NCBI GenBank assembly: GCA_903813345.2
Contig: CAIIXF020000009.1
Span: 1,614,001-1,678,000, forward strand
Direction: 5' to 3'
Length of the DNA: 64,000 nucleotides
Origin: Owenia fusiformis
Taxonomy: Eukaryota; Annelida; Polychaeta; Sabellida; Oweniidae
In this document: piece after piece, positions 1 through 12,607 of the stretch
Layout of the letters: each line of letters opens with the position of its first letter
Position numbering within the stretch: position 1 is the stretch's first letter
Notes under the pieces: generated by a model
What the model was told of the DNA's origin: nothing
The model's database searches: none
Seen by the model: the letters and a program-made list of their open reading frames with translations, nothing else
Made by a program: the position numbers and the translations under genes

Positions 1-631
1 GTTGTAAAAACGTCCCTATTAGGATTGAAGTACGACGGCTCCGTTCGTAGTACGTCCGGCTCGTCGTTTGTAGGTTGTCACTCATTCTAATTGTAGAACG
101 TGACGAACAAGATAACATTTTGAGCATGTTCTAAGTTCTAGAGGATCTACCCGTTCGAGTACGTTCGATGAAGTTTGTAAATAGATCCCAACCAGTTCTA
201 AGTACGTCCAGTCCGTTCGTACACAGTTGAAGCCCGTTTTCGAGAACGTAGTGGAAACTAGTTTGGTGTGATAGTAGGGTAAGAGAGCTTAGCTAAAACG
301 TTTTAAGACCCTAGTCATAGCCAAGACGTATTAGCGTTAAAACGGTTTATAACCCTACTATCACACCAAACTAGTTCTCACTACGTTCTCCAAAACGGGC
401 TTCAACTGTGTACGAACGGACTGGACGTACTTAGAACCGTTTGGGGTCTATTTACAAACTTCATCGAACGTACTCGAACGGGTAGGTCCTCTAGAATTTA
501 GAGCATGCTCAAAATGCTCTCGTGGTCCTCACGTTCTACAATTAGAACCAGTGACAACGTACCAACGACGAGCTGGACGTACTACGAACGGAACCGTCGT
601 ACTTCAATCCTAATAGGGACGTTTTTACAAC
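1..631. repeat. Near-perfect 280-nt-arm palindrome
   Basis: Positions 1-280 read back as the reverse complement of about 352-631, with a central spacer of roughly 70 nt. The outer ends are gttgtaaaaacgtcc and its complement. The arms are rich in ACGT-containing words (tacgtcc, gtacgaac) and meet near the motif actagtttggtgtgat. The window starts exactly in the arm, so the repeat may extend to the left. Confidence 0.85.
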
Positions 632-1430
632 GAGTTGAACTGTCTTACGACGTATTGAGAACGAGGTAGAAATAATCGCAAACGGGTTTAAACTGATTGA
701 GAACGTATTAAAGACTGCTTATGAACGAGTAAACAAAAATATAGCTATCACACCAAACAAGTTTCCACTGCGTTCTTCAAAACTGGTGTTAAACTGTGTG
801 CGAACGGAATGAACGTAGCTGCAACTTTCTAAGGACTATTTACGAACTTCGTGAACGTTCTCAGACGGGAAGGTGATTTTAGAATTTTGAATCGATTCAA
901 AATTCGATGGCGACCATGCCGTTCTGTAATCAGGTCATGATGACATTCTAGACTGAGGGACGGTTCATACTACGTTGCACACCGACGTGGTGCGACCTGA
1001 ACGAACTTCGAATGAGATTGACGTATTGAAGACTGTTTATGAACGAAGTAGCTAATTATTTTAGACATATATCCCGACCGCAGCCAGATTGAGCCCGTTT
1101 TACGACAGTTTCGTAGGACTGGCAAGAACGGGTAAGAACTAGTTTGGTGTGATAGGGGGGTAAGCGAGTGTAAATCCATCGGTTTTAGTTAAGTACCCAA
1201 TCACACCAAACTAGTTCTCAACCGTTCTTTCCAGTCCTACGAAAAATCCGTCTGGCTTTGGTCGTAAAATATATGTCAAAAATAATTAGCCACTTCGTTC
1301 ATAAACAATTTTCAATACGTCCATCTCATTCATAGTTCGTTCAGGTCGCACCATGTCAGTATGCACACGCACTACAAATTGATATCCGATTGCACAACGT
1401 CGTTAACTCGTCCCTAGTAGGGTCTCACGT
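632..1430. repeat. Diverged copies of the palindrome, including a second inverted pair
   Basis: About 735-900 is a diverged copy of 360-510 (the same atcacaccaaac start). About 957-1153 pairs in inverse orientation with about 1200-1370, again meeting at the atcacaccaaactagtt motif. It looks like an older unit of the same family as 1-631. An end motif, cgtccctagtaggg, near 1410 resembles the outer end at position 10. Confidence 0.7.
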
Positions 1431-1742
1431 CTAACCCAATGCTTTGCATTTTTTAATCAGATTTCGAAGGTTAGTATAAGATATAATATCCAAGTTACCT
1501 GCGGAAATATATTTGTTTGGTTCATATTTAAAATCAGAATCCTCACAATTACAAACCATAACATCAAAATCAGTGTTGTCAAAATCTGTAACAGTTTTCG
1601 TATAATGAAAGATTCTCCTTGCGATCGTATATGTGTACTTGGATGGTACTTCTTGATAGTCAAAATAAGCAGGTATTTTACTTGTTACATTTTTGTCATG
1701 TTTTTGATGTTTTTGAACATGTGTCATACTCTTGCTCAACAT
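1431..1742 (-). pseudogene. Penelope-like element fragment, N-terminal region
   Basis: This 103-codon open frame on the minus strand ends with a V-C-N-C-E-D stretch, then Y-E-P-N-K-Y-I-S-A-G-N-L-D-I-I, then L-R-N-L-I-K-K-C. That layout matches the region upstream of the reverse transcriptase in Penelope-like retroelements, where a Y-x-P-x-G-H-V-x-T-G-D-L block precedes a K-L-R-x-L-I segment. It is cut off by the palindrome family at 1430. It encodes no complete protein. Other fragments of the same class occur at 20, 25, 30 and 43 kb. Confidence 0.55.
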
Positions 1743-3100
1743 ACCCTGCTGTCATGCTACTATGTTAACAAGATACCTACCTTACCGGACAAATGTATTG
1801 CTTATTTTTAAACAACATGAAACTACTATACTGGGGTGGTTGCGGCGCAATTTGAACAATATTCATGAATTATTAAGATTTTCAGAGGAAACGGTGCAGA
1901 ACTTTTTTCAACCCTCAAATATTTCTAATATACTTTACTTGTGCTCATGCAATGTTCTTGTATTAGATCTCTGCATTTTCTCATAATGACAACCCTTCGT
2001 AGTATCGCTAATTGGCCTTTAGCTTCATTGATTATTGATTATTTTGTCAACTAGAGATTAACGAACTATTTTGACTATAACTGAACTAGTTGAAATACCA
2101 TCGTTGCCAAATAAAGATGGCTGTTACTTATTAAATGGAAAAACATCTAGGAGTTTTATTTTGATCAAATGTCCCTTGTGTCATGACATGAAAATACGTT
2201 TTATTGGGCTTTAAGGTAGAACTTCAGTGTCCATTGAGCAGTTAGTTCGCGCATCTGGAATTCCGTTTCGCTCGACTAGACGAGCCATGCATAAAAGGAA
2301 TACGAAATGAAATAGTTGTAATTCCAGATTTTACACAGGCATGCCTTTAAATACCACATGACATATGAATGATCATGTCATATAATTTTAGCGAAGTTGT
2401 AGGAGTTTTGCTGAACTGTTTGATCTATTCATAAAAATCACCATCGCAAAGCAGCTAGAAAATCTGGTCTAGTAGATATCATATAGTTTTCGTACAAGAA
2501 AAGTAGGCGGTTCAAATTCAGACATTTGACACTACTATTTTTTTCTTAGTTTGTTTTTGGGCCACATTGTCGGCCTAGGCGTGTCCTTTTGTCTGTCTTT
2601 TCATCCACACGTCCGATAATTTTCTCAAAAACCGCTACAGGTATCACCTTCACATTTTCAGGGATACCTTATAAGTAAATGCAAATCCAGTCCACTCGAT
2701 ACCTACTTCCTGTCGGCCATTTTGAAGTCCAAGGCTAAAATCCCTGTCTGCAAACTTTAAGAAAAACGGCTTCACGGTTACTTTTAAAACGTTTACATCT
2801 TGTTGAACTCACTTCATTCTACGTTTGATTAGGTTTTGGACACGTTGGCCAGTCATGGTAGCCATTTGAATGTTTTAAGAAATGTCAGAGAGCGATAATA
2901 AGTTGTATCATGTTAAAATGTGTATTTGAGTTCTCATTATTCAACTATTGAGTAGCTTTAAAAATAAGTTTAGGTATCCTATATTTTAGAAACTCATTTC
3001 ACAGTTCATAGTAGGTACATGCGATAATTCTGTTTAAAAGATTGACAACACGTTATTTCTGTTGTTTATTGTCGGCCATCGTGGTGTTTTTCTTCGTTCG
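1743..3100. other. No gene recognised
   Basis: AT-rich DNA with no ORF I can assign, no splice-bordered coding segment and no clear terminal repeats. From about 2570 it takes on the style of the diverged repeats that follow. Confidence 0.5.
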
Positions 3101-3660
3101 TCTACGTGTTCAGGCAAATCGTTTTAGGGATCAATTTCAAACGTTCATGGATGATTTTTACTATGATAAACTTCAACTGATTTGGCATTCTGGGTAAATT
3201 TTTAGGCGGCAGTTATGATTTTCCGTCCTAAAATCAAGTCTGTAAAGTCTTGTCTACGCACTCTCAGGCTAATCGTTTCAAGGGTCAATTTCAAATTTTT
3301 AGACATTCTTGGTAAATGTTAAAGTGGGCATTTTGGATTTTCTGCCTTAAAATCTTGTCTGTAAAGTCTTGTCTACGCATTTTCAGGCTAATCGTTTCAC
3401 GGGTCAATTTCGAATTTTTAGGGATGATTCTCAATATGAGATTCTGGAATTGATTAATTTTAAGACATTATTGGCAAATGCTAAGGTGGCCATTGAGGAT
3501 TTGATGCCCTAAAATCTTGTCTGTAAAGTCTTGTCTGCGTATTTCCAGGCAAACTGTTTGACGGATCGATTTTAAATTTTCAGGAATAATTCTTTGTATG
3601 AAAATCTTGAACTGACTGGCTTTTTGGATTTTTGGGTAAAGGGTGAGGCGGGCGTATTAA
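3100..3660. repeat. Diverged tandem repeats of about 120-160 bp
   Basis: The phrase gtctgtaaagtcttgtct recurs near 3238, 3358 and 3520. Each time it is followed by a cag-gctaatcgttt-like block and a ggtcaatttcraat block. Unit length varies, so the array is old. Confidence 0.6.
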
Positions 3661-3868
3661 AAGGTTTTCTTCAACTGATTATTGTTTTGCATTCAGGGTG
3701 AAAAAATAGGATTGCCCTTTGGTGGGGACATGTTGTACACTATTGTGTTCTTGAACACTATGTTAAGTTAAACTATTTTTTTAGAAATCAGACGGTCAAT
3801 ATTTTTGATTTTAACATGTTTTGTTTTACTACAGTATATCTTTCAAATTTCAAGAAAAAATGTAGAAA

Positions 3869-4190
3869 TTGTTTGACAGTGAAGTTCCACATCAAGCGAT
3901 TTTCATTCAGGAAATACAAAACGATGCTCTTTCTTGTATGAGTACTTGTATCTACAATTTTTTTTTAGGTTATGAGTATTGGCTATCAATTTCTAATTTT
4001 TTCTTCAACATGTATTGTAATGACTTCAGTATGAATGAAATGTCCATTGGTCTTCTGGTCTTGGATTGTGATATCGGTTCTTGAATGTTGGGGGAAAGGG
4101 GATATTAAAACTGGTCCTCCGTACTTAAATCTTAAAAGAACACAACCACCATATAAATTTGCATTGGCTCTTATGTGCCGCTATTTCGCT
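3869..4190 (+). repeat. Penelope-like 3' tail fragment plus short dispersed repeat
   Basis: About 3940-4085 matches 25640-25790, the tail following the PLE body (shared run from gagtattggctatcaattt through ttctggtc). It encodes the tail phrase M-Y-C-N-D-F-S-M-N-E-M-S. The next 75 nt (4112-4186) recur at 11519-11596. Confidence 0.6.
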
Positions 4191-4249
4191 ATTTATTGGC
4201 GTATAATAATATCGTACATACAAACTCCACATACACAATGACCGTTGGG

Positions 4250-5480
4250 CAGCACCTCAGAGGTGTTCCAGACTTATGATCGGATCATAATCCTGGCATA
4301 CAAAGCCATATGTCATTAATATTCTATTATCAACTTCTAAATCCCTCAGAGGTTAACTTTAAATATTGTGCAGATACCCCGGAGGCAAAATTCAATAATA
4401 GTCCAATGATCTGATCTTAATCCTGGTATTTAAAGCCATATCATTAATATTATATTTTCCAACTTCTAAAATGGATCATTCCTCAGAGGTAAACTTTTAA
4501 TATAAAACAATCCTTATCTACAGATGCCCCGGAGGCAAAATTCAATAATAGTCCAATGATCTGATCTTAATCCTGGCATTTAAAGCCATATTATTAATAT
4601 TATATTTTCCAACTTCTAAAATGGATTATTCCTCAGAGGTAAACTTTAAATATATAACAATCCTTATCTACAGATGCCCCGGAGGCAAAATTCAATAATA
4701 GTCAAATGATCTGATCTTAATCCTGGCATATAAAGCCATATTATTAATATTATATTTTCCAAATTCTAAAGTGGATTATTCCTCAGAGGTAAACTTTTAA
4801 TATAAAACAATCCTTGTCTACAGATGCCCCAGAGGCAAAATTCAATAAAAGTCAGATGATCTGATCTTAATCCTGGCATATGAATACACATTTTGTTAAT
4901 ATTATATTATCAACTTCTAAAGTACACATCCCTCGGAGGTAAACTTTTGATATCAAATATTACTTATGCACAGATGCCCGGTTGGCAAAATTTAATAATA
5001 GTTCAATTGATCTGATCATAATCCTGGCATATAAAACCATTTTGTTAATATTATTTTTTCAACTTCTAAAGTAGATTATTCCTCCGAGGTAAACTTTTAA
5101 TATTAAACAATCCGTATCTACATATGCCCCGGAGGCAAAATTCAATAATAGTCCAATGATCTGATTATAATCCTGGCATATAAAGCCATATATTATGAAT
5201 ATTCTATTAACTTCTAAAGCACATATTCTCCAGAGGAAAAACTTATAATACCAAATATTCCTTATCTACAGATGCTCCTCAGGCAAAACTCCATAATAGT
5301 CCAATATTGATTCATGGGCTCTTCATATTATTATTCGGACTCAGAAGACTTAATTCTTTGACAAATTTAAAAATGAAATCATTATTTAACCTCAGAGGCA
5401 AAAATCTCAAATCTTATAATGTATAAATTATAATATTTTATAGTTCCACAAATGTCTCAGGGCGAATCTCGTCTAAAGTT
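4250..5480. repeat. 150-bp satellite array, about eight copies
   Basis: The core gatgccccggaggcaaaattc recurs near 4377, 4527, 4677, 4827, 4977, 5127 and 5270, a period of 150 bp. Each unit carries two small dyads of the form CCTCNGAGG or CCCCGGAGG, about 45 and 105 nt apart. The sequence between them is AT-rich. Copies at both ends are degenerate, and a last dyad is seen near 5540. Confidence 0.85.
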
Positions 5481-5929
5481 AATAATAAATGAATGTATGG
5501 TCACTCCTTGCCCAGACATTAAACTCGTTCCATATGCCTCGGAGGCAAAGCTTTTTATCCAGCTTTTTAATCAGTAAAGAATTCTTGCAAATAATTTACA
5601 TTTTATATTCATGTGGTTTCGGAAACCTTACTTACATACTCTGTATACAATTTCTTAGTATTATATTGACAGTTCTTATGCCCTGTAGGCTAATAATTGA
5701 ATTCTTTAATGCCAACCTCGCGGCGACCCCTTTTGCAAAGTGCCAAAGGTACCTTGTATATTTATTTTTATTTTTTATATACAAGGAGGTCCACCTACAC
5801 CTAAGATGAAATTGGCGTTTGTAGGATTTAAGAATTCGAACCACACAATTTACTATTTCTAACTTTATAACATTAATATCAAAGTAAAGATACATTTGAC
5901 AAAATATTTTATAACAGTTAACATTAAAG

Positions 5930-6066
5930 TTGTTTGGTAAATTTAGCAAATGCTGCCGTGTTAGCGTCACAAAGCCGAATGATTTGTTAATTTCAAAACC
6001 TATTTCCTAAACATAAATCACTCACAACTCATTCAATCAATACCACCGTTTGTCGTCACTTAAATA
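5930..6066. repeat. Dispersed repeat, second copy at 14905-15054
   Basis: About 135 nt, from taaatttagcaaatgctgcc through cccaaatatgca, is nearly identical at both sites. At 14.9 kb it continues into a different repeat. No coding content. Confidence 0.8.
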
Positions 6067-6660
6067 GAACAGAACATACCCAAATATGCATCCACTGTAT
6101 AAAAAAACGAATATTGCTTGCAAATAACGAGCAATTCTGGTGTTTATTTGCTTCGAATTGCATGTTATAAACAGTAATCGTCACTGACAGAACGCAGACA
6201 ATAACTGCATATATGGAACACAAATATATGCAGTTGCATATAACAAACAACCACAGAGAATACTGACTGAATATACGGGTACCGTCACTGAGTATATTTG
6301 CTTATATTCAGACATACTTTGCATATTTGCTGTTTACTTGTGATTATATGCAGCGCAGAAACTGCATATACCTGCTTATTTGGGATAGACAAATATAAGC
6401 AGTTGAGCATACTAGATATATATAGAAATTGACACTGGTTATATTTGCGTATGATCTGCATATATGCCATTTTTCATGAGTATTCCTGCATATTTTGAGA
6501 TAAGTGATATGCAGCATGTGATTATATTGAGACATGTACGAGAATATAAACTAACTACATTAGCATATATTGAGTCAAGATTGGTATATTTGGCATTCCT
6601 TTAAGATTATATGCAGCACAAGATATGCATATTTTTGCTTATTTAGGAGGACTGGTAGAC
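6060..6660. repeat. AT-rich tract with recurring TGCATAT / ATATGCAG words
   Basis: The heptamers tgcatat and atatgca recur many times on both strands with no fixed period. Similar DNA is seen at 11120-11390. Short open frames here are compositional. Confidence 0.5.
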
Positions 6661-8140
6661 GCTGTTTTGTGAATTGGGCATCGACCCAGGCATAAACGGG
6701 AGTTAAAACTGAATATACGCGTTAACACAAGTTAGAAAAAATTGCACACAAACAGCTTTTACGTTTTTATAATTTATTTTAAATTTCTTAAATACATCAG
6801 GAAACGAAAATCATTTTCAAAAACAAGGATATGATGTTCAATACTAAAAAAATATGATGAAACATTTTGATGGATATAAATAGGATTATTATGTTTTGGC
6901 CAAACCTGTATACTGCTAAACAAATAATTATATATTTACATTGCATTGTACATGATGTAACATTATATTTCTATCTTTAAAATGGTGCGAACTTATGCTC
7001 CAAATCAATGTATGCATATTGCTCGATCTTGAAAAGTGTGTTGTTGTAGTTAGATATGGCCTGTCTTCCGGTAGAAAATTCTCGTGCGATACCGAATTCT
7101 GCTTTCCCCATTCAAACTCCATTCTTCTACAAGTTTCTCAATATCTATCATGTAAATTCAGCTATCACATGGTTTCTATTTTGCAAGAAATCTGTCACTG
7201 CACACAAATACACTGCTCTGGAGACACTGCTCTGAAAGTACATAGACACTACTGTGTATTTTAATCAATGATACAAAGACACCAGTTTATAGCATACTGT
7301 TCAGCCATACAGTATAATAGACCTTCCAAGACAATCAATTAATTAAATTATCAAGATCAATGTCAAGTCTTATATTTACAACAATTTGCCAAGTGTCTTT
7401 ATTGTGTTTTTTATTCATCGAACCTACTTATATCAAAACTCAATCATCTATCCATTAAGAGAAATAAAAAGAGAAATAAAAAGCAAGCTAAACTTTCACT
7501 TACGAGAGGCTTCGTCGTGTTCCTGTGTCTGGCGTGAAGCAAACGACTGTCTGGCTAAATTGCGCCAATGTGTAGACATTCTCACCGTATGGCTTTATAT
7601 TTATTGACTACTCGTAGAGCAAGCAAAGCAAGGCAAAATATCAACCACCTTTGTGCATGTCACGTACGATCATTACTTGTGCATCATAGCTCGGAGACAT
7701 GCAGCTTGCTCAATATCCACCATCCCCTCATCTTCAGTTATTCAATAACAATAGATATTGTTAAAACATGAAAGACTATATTCTGCAACATTTTGCTGGT
7801 ATATTGAACAAGCATAATGCTGTATTGATGAACCCATGTTTTGACATCTCTAATAAGTAATCTAAACATAAACAGTGCTAATTACCTGACACAATTGCAC
7901 AATTGTGGCCGGATGTTTGGAGAAGCATTCGTGATTTGTATAGAATTACCTTTTCATTCTTGGCATTCAAAATACAAACTAATACTTCACTTTTTTATGT
8001 ATTCAGTTTTAATTTCAAATAATAAGCGTATTCATAGGATTAAATCTGAATGACATTCTGGTGATTTGAGAATTGTATTAATCTTGGAGACCCTCCCGAC
8101 ATAATATATCTTAAATAATCTGCAATCAAGAAATTGATAG
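6660..8140. other. No gene recognised
   Basis: Open frames under 90 codons lack family features or splice context. No terminal repeats were seen. Confidence 0.5.
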
Positions 8141-8142
8141 AC

Positions 8143-9400
8143 ATAATTTAATCAGATAAATGGCTTATTTAGTTGTTAAGATTACTGATAAAGTGTTTGT
8201 TGGAACCCTTATTTAATATTTGTGTAGGCCTTGATATATATCTTATCTATATAGGGATTCAGCAAGGGATTATTGGGTCAAATGTATTTTCCAAACTGAA
8301 ATATGTGTTGCAATCAAATGTTTCGAAAGCAATTTACCATTATTTAAACAAAACATCATTAAAGCTCTTTTTCAGACATTCATCAATTTAAATCAATCAA
8401 GTTTAAATGCGATCTCGCATACGAGATATATTGCATACATGTATTTGCAGATGTAGTGATTGTATCTTACTCACATTTTCACATTATAATAGCTGTCATT
8501 TGACATGTTATATTGAGTTTTCAATATTTTGATACATTTGTTTATTATTTTGCGACCATTAAAGCTTTAATCGGGGATAAAGATTGTGAATAAGTACACG
8601 TACATTACGTATTACAAGTCAAAAACCTTATTTACTTTACACCATAATTTACTAGGAACCCAGATGCTAGAAGAAGCAGTAGATAAAACTCACATCAAAT
8701 AAGCTATATGTAATTATCTCAATATTTTATTTCAACAAATGCCTTGATCTCAGGTATTACTTTCCCATGGATTTAAAAATCATCCCAGCACTAATTATAA
8801 GTAACACCATTGAACACAAGCCGTCTGATTGCATTACTTGCTAAAATAACATCCTTAGAAGTGAACAATACAAACATCTGATAATAATCTAGCTAAGCCC
8901 CCCCCGTGGTATCCATGCCCGCCTTATTATATTCTTAAAAATGTTGAACTACCGTTTGTATTCCTTCAGAGATAATCGGTTAATTTCTGAATTTAACAGA
9001 AATTTAATTATACAATGTAGCACGGGGACTATACAATCATTACATACATGTAAATTTACCTTGCAAAATAATTTTATGCGGAAATTAGAACTACCGGCTG
9101 TAGAAATTAATCCATATAATAACTATAACAAACGGATTAATATTAGTGAGAACTTAACTCATTTGCAAGAATTAAATAATAAGGGATTAAAGTTTTGTAT
9201 ATTGCTCTGGCATGTCAAAAGGTATTTTTGTAAGTTTGCTCTACCATGCACAAAACTTATTAATTGATCTGTCAAATGAAACAGTTGCAATAAATGTGGC
9301 CGTTTCTTTATCTTTATTATCAACTGAGCATACCGAATCTTTCAAATTCCGTGAATATATTCAAGTATTATGAAATATATTGTTTGCAAGTTTAACTCAG
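8143..9400 (+). repeat. Dispersed 1.2-kb repeat, copy A
   Basis: This matches 30857-31970 in the same orientation, starting at ttaatcagataaatggctta and continuing with small gaps through the tatgcggaaattagaac block. In copy B the repeat directly follows PLE reverse transcriptase sequence, so it may be that element's 3' region or a neighbour transduced with it. An open frame at 8941-9267 (108 codons) in copy A is broken by stops in copy B, so it is probably not a host gene. Confidence 0.7.
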
Positions 9401-11120
9401 TAAAGTCACCTGAGTAATGTATGTCCCCTAATATCGTATTACACGATTGAGAAGACTGTGGCAATTCATCATATTCCCGGGCTTATATTACAGGCTCGTT
9501 GCCAGCTTTTGCCTGGGGGGAGGGGGGCTCACGTACTTTCAGAAAAGTTCATATTAAACGCAATTGATATTTCATGCAAAGATCATGTAGAATATAGAGT
9601 TTAGTGTCAAGGTTATCTCATTTGATTTCACAAAATGGCTAACCTTATAAGCACTATTTGAACCAGGGGCAGAGTCAGCAATTGTTCAGGGGGTGAGATT
9701 TCTTGGGTTTGTATCAATGCGAACGAAGCGAGGCCCGGAACGGCGTTTACCCCCGGAATTTCTGGATGTCAATGTCAATGTTTTTTTTCATATTTTGCAA
9801 AATTGCTTTTTCTTTTTGAGAGGGTGAGGAATGCAAGCGCACATGTCCCCTCCCCGCCTTGGCTACGCCCATGCGAACCGTCACCCAGCCGTAAACAGAT
9901 ATGGAAATTATGTTATAATGATCATGACATAGATAATGAGACAGAATGTAGCCTGTATAACTGTTGATTTCCGGGTTTTGTCTCTTCCTTCTCATATTAT
10001 CAAATTATCAAAAAATGATATTTTGATTCACAAAACTGCACCGAAACATTACGAAGGCAAACGCATTTACAATCTATAGTTCTGAAAAAGCAGGATTAAA
10101 AAAACAGTTTCAAACTGAAGTTAAAAAGCCGGCTTTTTGATACCCAGTTTGTAAAATTCAAATAAGAATACTATATTTATTTTCTATTTAAACTTAAATC
10201 AATTTATTATGAACAAACTATCCGGGCAAACTATGACCAAGCATCGGGAATAGAAAACTCATGTAAATGAGTTATATAAGACAATGAAATCAACACTGAT
10301 TGAAACATAAACATTATGAAATCTTCTTTCGATTCCATTACCTGTTATAATTTTTTTTAAATACCGACTTTACCGGGAAGAATTTAACATGGGCTTTAAT
10401 TCAAAGGCAAGAATGTGTTTTGATAACTTATTAAGCGGATTAAAAGCTGTTGGACGTTGCTCCAGTGATTTATATTTTATGATTCTGAATTGATGTGTGG
10501 ATTATAATTGAAATCGAAAACAACACCAAAAGAGTCTAGACTTCCATTTGCTTTGATCATGAGGAATTGGAAACAATCAAAGCGGCGATTTGAAAAAGTA
10601 AAAACTTGAATTCCCATGCATAATCCAAGATTTAATACAAACGGTGTTAACAGGTTGTCAGATTTAAATAATAATACCTTCTCAGGAAGAATTAGGTTGC
10701 ATTGACTCTGAAAGTAGAGATAACAAGTTCAGCGGTGTAGCCAGCTTTCCGTCGGGGGGGGGGGGGGCGATATCCATACAAAACAAGTGTTTGCACCCCG
10801 GGGTTTGCACAAGCTATTTCTATTAGCAACTTTTGATAACTACAAGGAAGATCTCTCTTTTCTGGCGCGACTGTAAAGGTGTCCAAAATCATAATTATAG
10901 TAAAAATAGATCATTTCAAAATCCATCTAGTTGCTTATTATACACAGGTAAAGTCATATTCATTAAGAACTACGGACGGTTCTTACATTATTTTGTTGTA
11001 TTGTTTTATCATGCTTAAAAGAAAAATACGCACAAATATTCTGTTTTTTATTTGTATGCTCAGTTATAAAATGAGCAGTGTAACTTAGAAATAGCTTAAT
11101 ATAGTCAGAAAGAAGCAATT
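9400..11120. other. No gene recognised
   Basis: Contains a G run near 10755-10768 and AT-rich stretches. No supported coding region, RNA gene or terminal repeats. Confidence 0.5.
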
Positions 11121-11404
11121 ATAATGTGTGACTATATTGCACACTTACAAAGTATTGCGTTTGCATATATTTGAGTATTCTTAACTTCACATATAATCAG
11201 TGCTTATATGCGCTGTTCTACAAATAAAGAGGAGCAATACCTGAATATACAGAGTGTTCCATATATGCAGCGAGTATTGTCTCTGTAATGTCTCTGTTTA
11301 TATGTACTGAGTATTTTTGCTGATTACTGCTGATTACAAGAGATTCTTACAAATAGACACTTCTTATAACCAAGCAATATTCTCTATTTTATATAGTGAT
11401 CCCC

Positions 11405-11515
11405 GTAACAAACTATAGAACACCTTCTCCAAATCTGATATCAAAACAGTGTGAAGTACCTGTATTAAATATTTTTTTCTAACTTATTTGTTACGCTCAA
11501 TCGTTAGAAAATATC
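11405..11515. repeat. Dispersed repeat, second copy at 15058-15170
   Basis: The block taacaaactatagaacacct through aatcgttagaaaatatcatta is nearly identical at both sites. At 15.06 kb it joins directly to the repeat shared with 5930. Confidence 0.75.
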
Positions 11516-12520
11516 ATTAAAACTGGTCCTCCGTACTTAAATCTTAAAAGAACACAACCATCATATAAATTTGCATTGGCTCTTATGTGCCGCTATTCCC
11601 GAAGAACAAAGATAAGGTAAGGTAAGAATAAGTTTAAAATCCCATTCAAATGAAGATAGTATATTCTTATTTAATATGAGTAACGCAATAAACTTAATTA
11701 AGTCACCTATTATATATATATATTTTGCTTTCTTTTTCTGAACAATTACTGTGAGAAAACTCACCTTTGAAAATAACGCCTGTGCAAGCACTATCAAACA
11801 TCATCATCACCATCTTGTAAAGTCATTAAATAACTGATTATCTAGCCAAAAAGCGTTTTCCCAATCAAGCCTCTGTGTTTACGAGTTAGTAAAACATGTC
11901 GAGTCTTTGATTAACGTTTTTAACTAACTCCTATACGTTTAAACGTGATTGATCTTTTCTGAAACCTGTATTTATTTGAAAATCTAATATGTCATTACTT
12001 GTTATCAAGTTGAAATTCTGAACATTGACCACTAAATTTGATCTTTCTACAAATTATTTCTTTTTACTGCCTGCTTTATATACCCCTTTATTTTTTAAAC
12101 GAATCGGTTCATCTAAAATAGCTATTGTGAAACAAACCTATCAACTTTTGAATATCAATCTCTCAGTTCTAATACCGAGGAAAAGAACATAAAATACGAA
12201 AATAACTTGTAAAGGCCTCCCAATTGAGGAAACACTATAACATGTTGGTACAAGTACTTGTACGTACATAGATTGAAATCTACGAAGAAGACCTCTAAAC
12301 AAATCTTGTAAGCACCGAACTACTGTCAGTAATGTAAATCCCTGAAGAGATATCTAGTATTTCAAACAATAACATAAGAAAACATAATAATTTAATTGGC
12401 TACTTAACTTATTCGTGATTGCAGTAGTCGTTGAGCTCATTGCTCCCAAAATGACCTTGATATGGCCCAGCTTCGCCGCATTGAAACCAGACATCGGCCA
12501 TCATTGGTAATCATGCTCAC

Positions 12521-12607
12521 CCCGGCACTGCCCGATACTATGTTGTCGTAAAACAAGTTGCGACCTCTTGAGTCTAGTGGTACATACTGTAGGACATCCA
12601 GAACTTT
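12521..12607 (-). CDS. Possible minus-strand exon (unassigned)
   Basis: On the minus strand, an acceptor-like tccttttacgtttcag-type tract precedes an open 87-nt segment that ends at a gtgagc donor. It encodes 29 residues, including L-D-S-R-G-R-N-L-F-Y-D-N. That phrase faintly recalls the G-R-N-L-Y-W-T-D core of LDL-receptor class B repeats but lacks the W-T-D. It stands alone: no neighbouring minus-strand exon was found. It could be chance or a stray exon copy. Confidence 0.22.

Noticed and set aside
4250-5480. CRISPR-like array
   Set aside because: Units are head-to-tail at 150 bp with no unique spacers; the setting is eukaryotic.
5489-5809. 106-codon plus-strand frame
   Set aside because: Overlaps the degenerate end of the 150-bp satellite and reads as aromatic/hydrophobic low-complexity sequence with no splice or family support.
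8941-9267. 108-codon frame as a host gene
   Set aside because: The paralogous segment at 31.54-31.87 kb is broken by stops and indels, and the whole 1.2 kb is a dispersed repeat.
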